Positions 8,205-11,976 of a stretch of 11,976 nt of DNA are shown one piece after another. The stretch comes from Acidobacteriota bacterium (lineage in GTDB: Bacteria > Acidobacteriota > Vicinamibacteria > Vicinamibacterales > UBA8438): positions 1 through 11,976 of the forward strand of contig WTGR01000882.1 in NCBI GenBank assembly GCA_011523485.1, given 5' to 3'. The position numbers and the translations under genes were made by a program. The notes beneath the pieces are model-generated. The model saw nothing but the letters and a program-made list of their open reading frames with translations, had not been told where the DNA came from and searched no databases. Positions within the stretch are counted from its first letter, which is position 1. Each line of letters opens with the position of its first letter.

Positions 8205-8263
8205 GACGGCACCACCGTCCCCGCCAAGGCGAACGTCACCGCTCCCAGTACTGCTCTTCGCAT
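8201..8263 (-). CDS. Possible 20-codon leader reading frame overlapping the glyQ start
   Basis: A short frame starts with ATG at 8263-8261, preceded by GGAAG, and encodes [20 protein letters not shown]. Its TGA overlaps the glyQ ATG as ATGA (8204-8201), an arrangement that favours translational coupling, which is of note because glyQ itself has only a weak ribosome-binding site. The peptide resembles the start of a signal sequence (Arg-Arg then a hydrophobic stretch), so it could instead be a relic. It contains just two Gly codons, so it does not look like a classical glycine attenuator. It occupies most of the 83-bp gap between the aldolase gene and glyQ. Confidence 0.3.
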
Positions 8264-8287
8264 GATCTTCCGCGGCCGTCCGAGCCG

Positions 8288-9283
8288 TCAGTCCGGGTCT
8301 TCCAGCGAATCGTAGAACTTGATGATGTCGCCCCGGTCGTCGGACTCGTTGAACGCCATCCCCGCCCGCGGATGCTGGTTGAGCACCCCGGTCATCATGT
8401 AGGGGTAGTCGAAGCCCCACTTGAGGGCCGCGCGCATCGGCTCGATGTGGTGCTGGATGCAGTGCAGGACCGGCCGCAGCCGGAACTTGGGGTTGTGCAG
8501 GAAGCTGAGCAGCAGCTCCATCGCGCAATTGCCCGCCCCGCGCCCGAGACCGGCCATGCTGGCGTCCAGCCGGTTGGCGCCCTTGATGGTCGCCTGCACG
8601 GTGTTGGCGAAGGCGAGCTGCCGATTGTTGTGGGCGTGCATGCCGACTTCCTTGCCGGCCGGCCCGGCGTAACTCCGGAAGGTGGTCATGTAGTCGTCGA
8701 TCTGCTCGCAGTAGAGCGCGCCGAAGCTGTCCACTATGCAGATGACGTCCGCCTCGGACTGGGCGACCAGCGCCAGCGCCTCGTTCAGCTCCCGCTCGGG
8801 GACCGTCGACAGGGCCATCAGGTTGAGGCTGGTCTCGTAGCCCTTGTCGTGGGCGTCCTTGATCATGTCCAGGGCCAGCGGAATCTGATGGATGTAGGTG
8901 GCCACCCGGATCAGGTCGAGCACGCTCTCGGACTTGGGAAGGATGTCCTCGGCGTAGTCGCTCTTCTCGGCGTCGGCCATCGCCGACAGCTTCAGCGGCG
9001 TGTCGTTGTCGCCGACGATGCGGCGGATGTCGCTCTCCACGCTGTGCTTCCAGGGGCCGAACTGGCCGGGCGGGAACTGCTTCCGCGAGTTGATGTAGCC
9101 GATCTCCATGTAGTCGATGCCGCTCTCGACGCAGGCCTGGTAGACCGCCTTGACGGTCTCGTCCGGGAACTGGTGGTCGTTCATCAGGCCGCCGTCCCGG
9201 ATGGTGCAGTCCATCACCTTGATCTCGGGGCGGTACGAAATCCAGTGGCCCGCAGGGGTGTCCTGCGGCGCTCGCTCACTCAT
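8288..9283 (-). CDS. HMG-CoA-lyase-like (DRE-TIM) aldolase of unknown substrate
   Basis: This 331-residue protein is a TIM-barrel metallolyase/aldolase of the HMGL-like superfamily, which includes HMG-CoA lyase, isopropylmalate synthase and 4-hydroxy-2-oxovalerate aldolase. The first strand carries [10 protein letters not shown] (23-32), with the metal-binding Asp25 and the Arg29-Asp30 pair. The metal-binding HxH is in [14 protein letters not shown] (214-227), and [14 protein letters not shown] (245-258) is the conserved loop of the family. The C-terminal part (about 275-331, with [15 protein letters not shown]) differs from the communication domain that pairs DmpG with an aldehyde dehydrogenase, and no such partner is nearby. 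An earlier ATG at 9313 adds ten residues without a ribosome-binding site; AAAGGAG about 7 bp before 9283 favours the start given. glyQ follows after 83 bp. The reaction cannot be named from sequence. Confidence 0.85.
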   Translation of the reverse strand: MSERAPQDTPAGHWISYRPEIKVMDCTIRDGGLMNDHQFPDETVKAVYQACVESGIDYMEIGYINSRKQFPPGQFGPWKHSVESDIRRIVGDNDTPLKLSAMADAEKSDYAEDILPKSESVLDLIRVATYIHQIPLALDMIKDAHDKGYETSLNLMALSTVPERELNEALALVAQSEADVICIVDSFGALYCEQIDDYMTTFRSYAGPAGKEVGMHAHNNRQLAFANTVQATIKGANRLDASMAGLGRGAGNCAMELLLSFLHNPKFRLRPVLHCIQHHIEPMRAALKWGFDYPYMMTGVLNQHPRAGMAFNESDDRGDIIKFYDSLEDPD

Positions 9284-9420
9284 CGCACGGTCTCCTTTGT
9301 CGCGTCGTGGCATCGTTCAACTCGGCGTCGCCTGCTCCGGCATCGGATTCTTGCGGCCCGGACTTCCAGCTACTGCATCGGCGATGAATCGGTCGCTTCC
9401 GGGAACACCGACTCGACGAA

Positions 9421-9441
9421 GGCGGCCAGCCGCCGGCCGCC
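9421..9441 (-). terminator. GC-only stem-loop between the membrane protein and aldolase genes
   Basis: There is a perfect 7-bp inverted repeat, GGCGGCC (9421-9427) and GGCCGCC (9435-9441), with a 7-nt loop, about 49 bp past the stop of the upstream membrane-protein gene on the minus strand. No T-run follows, so termination is only a possibility. The surrounding 206-bp gap (9284-9489) contains no supported gene. Confidence 0.35.
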
Positions 9442-9461
9442 GCCATCACCCGATCCGGTTG

Positions 9462-9493
9462 ATTCTACAGGGATTCGAGAAGCGCGTCGTCAA
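9462..9493 (-). promoter_or_regulatory. Weak promoter candidate for the aldolase-glyQS transcript
   Basis: On the minus strand, TTGACG (9493-9488) is followed after 20 bp by TAGAAT (9467-9462). Both hexamers are good, but the spacer is longer than the usual 16-18 bp, and the hairpin at 9421-9441 lies between this site and the aldolase start, leaving a leader of about 170 nt. It is the best candidate in the gap but is poorly supported. Confidence 0.25.
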
Positions 9494-10131
9494 TCCGGAA
9501 TCCAGGCCCGGCCTTTCAGCAGCATGCCGCCGCCAACGGCGAGCCACGCCACGAAGAGGGTTCCGGTGACCATGTGTACGGTCGTGGCGGCATCGAGCCA
9601 GACGAACTGGATCGCCAAGCCGAGCAAGGCCGATGCCGGCGCGATCCGCTCGAGCGTCCCGCCGGCGCGCCGTTGCCGCCCCGCCACGACGATCAACGCC
9701 AGACCGGCAACGGCAAAGCCGGCCGCGCCGGTGAACCGCCGCAGCCACACCGTCGCCTCCTGGTGGCTCAGCGCAACCCGCTCGAGGCCCGCGACATCCA
9801 TCCATTCCGGCGGCGCCGCGGCCAGGCTGACCGCAAGCGCCCCCGAACACGCGGTAAACGCCCCCGATACCGCGAACAGGAGCGGGACGACCGCCGCACG
9901 ACCTCGCCCGCCATCACCAGCGGCGCCGAAGACAAACCACCCGGCGGCGATCAGCGTCAGCCCCGACACCAACCGCCCGCCGCCGCCCAGACCGTAGAGC
10001 CCCCGGCTGTCGGCAATCGCCGCCAGCGAATCCGCCAGCGTCTCGTGATCGGCGTCGGCGGAGACGCGGCCCAGCACGGCCAGGACCGTGGCGACGGCGG
10101 TGAGGACGAGCAGCAGGCCGACGTTGCGCAT
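9490..10131 (-). CDS. Hypothetical six-segment membrane protein
   Basis: This 213-residue protein is not recognised. Six hydrophobic segments are visible at about residues 2-21, 54-71, 79-104, 133-150, 164-178 and 186-205. Between the first two lies a loop (22-52) rich in Asp and Ala that is probably on the outside. The loop between segments 3 and 4 has PPEWMDVAGLERVALSHQEATVWLRRF, with a single His and a Trp pair but no catalytic motif. The frame is open well upstream, but that part is phase-shadow of other sequence; the ATG at 10131 is the first that gives a membrane-type N-terminus. No good Shine-Dalgarno precedes it. A TAAGAT hexamer lies 10 bp upstream, so a leaderless or near-leaderless transcript is possible. 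Base composition matches the neighbours. Confidence 0.6.
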   Translation of the reverse strand: MRNVGLLLVLTAVATVLAVLGRVSADADHETLADSLAAIADSRGLYGLGGGGRLVSGLTLIAAGWFVFGAAGDGGRGRAAVVPLLFAVSGAFTACSGALAVSLAAAPPEWMDVAGLERVALSHQEATVWLRRFTGAAGFAVAGLALIVVAGRQRRAGGTLERIAPASALLGLAIQFVWLDAATTVHMVTGTLFVAWLAVGGGMLLKGRAWIPD

Positions 10132-10417
10132 GGACTCGTGGATCTTAACGGCTCGCAGGATTGCCCGGGCGGGGAACCGGGCCGACCGGCGCCGGATCTT
10201 CCCCGTTCCTGTACCCGTTACTATCCACAGGCACGGAAACGGCGGCGGCTCCTCGCCGATGGAGCCCGACCCGGAGATGAGAAGGACGGGTCGGGAGACG
10301 GGGCCCACTTGGTGGCGTTGGACGACGTCACGCAGCGCGCGCTGCTCGAGGGCGAAGGACGCGGTGACGCCGGATACGCGCTGAGCGCAGGGGACGAGGA
10401 ACGCTCGCCGGCCTGCT
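10132..10417. other. Intergenic stretch with two inverted repeats, no gene
   Basis: This 286-bp gap separates the six-segment membrane protein from the small coiled-coil gene. Reading frames that cross it lack starts with ribosome-binding sites and have protein sequences without family character. It holds the 9-bp inverted repeat at 10264-10296 and most of the left arm of the hairpin at 10407-10427. I see no tRNA-like fold, T-rich terminator or convincing promoter pair. Confidence 0.5.
10265..10295. repeat. Inverted repeat, 9-bp arms
   Basis: CCCGACCCG (10265-10273) and CGGGTCGGG (10287-10295) are perfect reverse complements separated by 13 nt. The hairpin lies in the gap between two minus-strand genes, with no T-run on either side. 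It could be a terminator, an mRNA-stability element or a protein-binding site; nothing in the sequence decides between these. Confidence 0.45.
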
Positions 10418-10427
10418 TCAGGCCGGC
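10407..10427 (-). terminator. Palindromic hairpin across the stop codon of the coiled-coil gene
   Basis: GCCGGCCTG (10407-10415) and CAGGCCGGC (10419-10427) form a perfect 9-bp stem with a 3-nt loop. The TGA stop of the small coiled-coil gene (10420-10418) sits at the loop edge. A second small stem, CCCC-TGA-GGGG, abuts it at 10427-10437 inside the coding end. There is no T-run. It could be a GC-type terminator or a REP-like palindrome; a genome-wide copy count would separate the two. Confidence 0.45.
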
Positions 10428-10669
10428 CCCTGAGGGGTGGCATCGGGGGGAAGATGGTGCGCCACCGCGCCGCGCATGAACCCGTCGACGGCGCCTTCGA
10501 GCTTGGCCATCCTCTCGCGCAGACCGGCGACGTCGCGATGCAGCGCGCCCACGTCGCGCTGCAGGCCCACAAGCATCACCAAACCGGAGACGCCGACTGC
10601 CATCACCGGCACGCCGACTGCCATCACCGGCACGCCGACTCCGAGAATCGCCCAGAATTCTGGAGTCAT
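10418..10669 (-). CDS. Small membrane/coiled-coil protein
   Basis: This 83-residue protein has one long hydrophobic segment (about 5-36) followed by a basic/acidic coiled coil. The heptad positions Leu36, Val40, Leu43, Val47, Leu50, Met54, Leu57 and Val61 alternate 4-3 without a break. The RERMAKLEGAVDGF stretch (51-64) ends the coil, and the tail (68-83) is Pro-rich. The layout, a membrane anchor plus a short parallel coil, is seen in many small accessory proteins of unknown role. The hydrophobic segment contains VPVMAVG twice in a row because of a 21-bp tandem duplication (10591-10632). It starts 45 bp after the dehydrogenase gene on the same strand, so co-transcription is likely. GAGGA lies only one base from the ATG, closer than usual. 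No function is assigned. Confidence 0.65.
   Translation of the reverse strand: MTPEFWAILGVGVPVMAVGVPVMAVGVSGLVMLVGLQRDVGALHRDVAGLRERMAKLEGAVDGFMRGAVAHHLPPDATPQGPA
10591..10640. repeat. 21-bp tandem duplication, about 2.4 copies
   Basis: Two identical 21-bp units (10591-10611 and 10612-10632) are followed by 8 bases of a third (10633-10640). The unit length is a multiple of three, and on the minus strand it encodes seven residues (VPVMAVG in one phase) within the membrane segment of the small coiled-coil protein. The exact identity of the copies, including third positions, points to a recent event such as replication slippage. Confidence 0.9.
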
Positions 10670-10714
10670 GTCCTCAGTCTACCGCACCCCGGCCGGCGTC
10701 GGCAGTAGCCCCGT

Positions 10715-11976
10715 TCACGGCAACGCCAGCGCAATCAGCTCCGCGTCGGCGCCGCCGCGTCCGACCGCGACCACGAGATACTGCTTCCCGTCGTGCAGAT
10801 AGGTCATCGGATTCCCGCCCGGCGCCGCCGGCAGCGGCACCGACCCGAGGTGCTCGCCGGTCGCCTTGTCGTAGGCGCTGATGGTCCTGGTACTGGCCGC
10901 CATCAGCAGCGCAGCGTCCGCCGTCGGGTCGCCGGTCGCCTCGACCAGCGCATCATCCGCCGCCGACTCGAAGCCGCGTCCGCCGTGGTTCATGATCAAC
11001 AGCGTCGGCGTCACCAGCGGCCCGGAGCTGAGACCGCCGCCGCCGCCGAGGGGCGGCAGGTCCAGGTCGCGCAGCGCCGGGTGGTAGCGCGGGCCGTCGC
11101 CGTGGGGTTGCATCCAGGCCTGCTCGCCGCTGTTGAGGTCGATCGCGGTAACGCGCTTGTAGGGCGGCTTGAACAGCGGCAGTCCCTGCGGTCCGGACAG
11201 CCCGACGCCCCAGGGATCGGTGAAGTACCCCACCGTCGCCGGCGGGTCGTACGGCACCACCTCGACCACGATCAGCGTGCTCGACGACGAGACGAACAGT
11301 TGCCCCGTCTCCACGTCCACCGCCGCGCCCTGCCAGTTCGCGCCGCCTCCGGCCCCCGGCACCTGGATGAACGGCACCTCGGCCCCGCGCACCACCGGCG
11401 GCGAGAAGATCGGCCCGAACCGCGCCCGGCTGTTGATGATCCGGAGCGCCTCGGCGCGCAGCGCCGGCGTGAAGTCGATGACGTCCTCGATCGCGAAGCC
11501 CTGCCGGTCGAACGGCGGTGGCTTCGTGGGGAACGGCTGGGTCGGCGAGTACCACTCGCCGGGTACGTTGCCCTGCGGCACAGGACGCTCCTCGATCGGC
11601 CACACCGGCTCGCCGGTGATCCGGTCGAAGACGTAGGTGAAGCCCTGCTTGCTCACCTGGGCGATGGCCTTGACGGGACGGCCGTCGACGGTGATGTCCA
11701 GCAGGTTCGGCCCGGTCGGGAAATCCCAGTCCCAGAGCCCGTGATGGATGGCCTGGAAGTGCCAGACCCGCTCGCCCGTCTCGACGTCGACGGCGACGAT
11801 GCTCTCGGCGAACAGGTTGTCGCCCGGCCGCATGCCGCCGTACCAGTCGTTCGACGGCGTGCCGGTCGGCAGGTAGACGTAGCCCGCCTCCTCGTCGACC
11901 GCCATGTAGGACCAGACGTTCGAGTGCCCGCTGTAGCGCCACGACTCGTTGCCCCAGGTGTCGGCGCCGAAGTCGT
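10715..11976 (-). CDS. PQQ-dependent dehydrogenase, glucose dehydrogenase type, C-terminal part (5' end outside window)
   Basis: The last 419 residues of a quinoprotein with an eight-bladed beta-propeller are present; the start and any signal or membrane segments lie beyond the window edge. The frame is open to the edge, and the visible sequence begins just before GNESWRYSGHSNVWSYMA, a PQQ-pocket region of this group. Propeller blades follow: SIVAVDVETGERVWHFQAIH then HGLWDWDFPTGPNLLDI, then QGFTYVFDRITGEPVWPIEE, and further on AIDLNSGEQAWMQPHGDGPR and AYDKATGEHLGSVPLP, each with the Asp/Thr-Gly-(E/Q)-xxW or related repeat. GDGPRYHPALRDLDLPPLG is typical of membrane glucose dehydrogenase relatives. 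Such enzymes oxidise sugars or alcohols in the periplasm and pass electrons to quinone. No cytochrome c motif is present in the visible part. The substrate cannot be inferred. Confidence 0.9.
   Translation of the reverse strand, partial: DFGADTWGNESWRYSGHSNVWSYMAVDEEAGYVYLPTGTPSNDWYGGMRPGDNLFAESIVAVDVETGERVWHFQAIHHGLWDWDFPTGPNLLDITVDGRPVKAIAQVSKQGFTYVFDRITGEPVWPIEERPVPQGNVPGEWYSPTQPFPTKPPPFDRQGFAIEDVIDFTPALRAEALRIINSRARFGPIFSPPVVRGAEVPFIQVPGAGGGANWQGAAVDVETGQLFVSSSSTLIVVEVVPYDPPATVGYFTDPWGVGLSGPQGLPLFKPPYKRVTAIDLNSGEQAWMQPHGDGPRYHPALRDLDLPPLGGGGGLSSGPLVTPTLLIMNHGGRGFESAADDALVEATGDPTADAALLMAASTRTISAYDKATGEHLGSVPLPAAPGGNPMTYLHDGKQYLVVAVGRGGADAELIALALP

Noticed and set aside
9410..9489. Protein-like in-frame sequence after the stop of the six-segment membrane protein (LAAFVESVFPEA), suggesting stop readthrough
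   Set aside because: There is no start, no recoding signal that I can identify, and the stretch is short; chance in GC-rich sequence is the simpler reading.
8372..9997. A 541-codon open frame on the plus strand opposite the aldolase gene
   Set aside because: It is an antisense shadow of the aldolase and part of the membrane protein; composition is not protein-like.
10132..10572. Upstream extension of the six-segment membrane protein frame to 10572
   Set aside because: It overlaps the small coiled-coil gene in another phase and yields a sequence without membrane or domain character.

Overview
The window is about 70% GC with dense, mostly gapless coding and strong third-position GC bias. The gene content fits Acidobacteriota, probably a Vicinamibacteria-like lineage: a PadR regulator paired with a 'permease prefix' membrane protein, a large PQQ dehydrogenase of the membrane glucose dehydrogenase type, and a NatB-type ABC exporter. 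This assignment is inferred from gene families; no rRNA or other phylogenetic marker is present.

Layout. (1) 1-1609, plus strand: the end of an ABC exporter ATPase and its NatB-like permease, overlapping by ATGA. (2) 1610-1885: a short junction with a GC-rich hairpin, the C-terminal stub of a MazF/PemK-type toxin gene on the minus strand, and an unusually AT-rich promoter island. (3) 1886-3709, plus strand: a PadR regulator and a multi-pass membrane protein with an N-terminal permease prefix domain and a DUF4153-like body. (4) 4685-3714, minus strand, convergent with the previous block: a membrane-anchored protein with a ladder of MGE-type beta repeats. (5) 9283-4816, minus strand: an HMG-CoA-lyase-like aldolase, then glyQ and glyS, the two subunits of glycyl-tRNA synthetase. 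GlyS is about 115 residues longer than the E. coli protein and carries an extra segment before its C-terminal domain. (6) 10131-9490, minus strand: an unrecognised six-segment membrane protein. (7) 11976-10418, minus strand: the C-terminal two thirds or so of a PQQ-dependent dehydrogenase followed by a tiny membrane/coiled-coil protein whose membrane segment has been lengthened by a 21-bp tandem duplication.

How the genes work together. The ABC ATPase and permease form one exporter. PadR probably controls its own operon and the membrane protein behind it. GlyQ and GlyS form the alpha2beta2 tRNA synthetase, with the aldolase upstream perhaps in the same transcript. The dehydrogenase and the small coiled-coil protein may be co-transcribed. 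I see no tRNA, rRNA, CRISPR array, intact insertion sequence or phage gene. No clear-cut new multi-gene system is evident; the best leads are the MGE-ladder protein, the GlyS insertion, the PadR/prefix-domain pair and the toxin stub at the PadR promoter.
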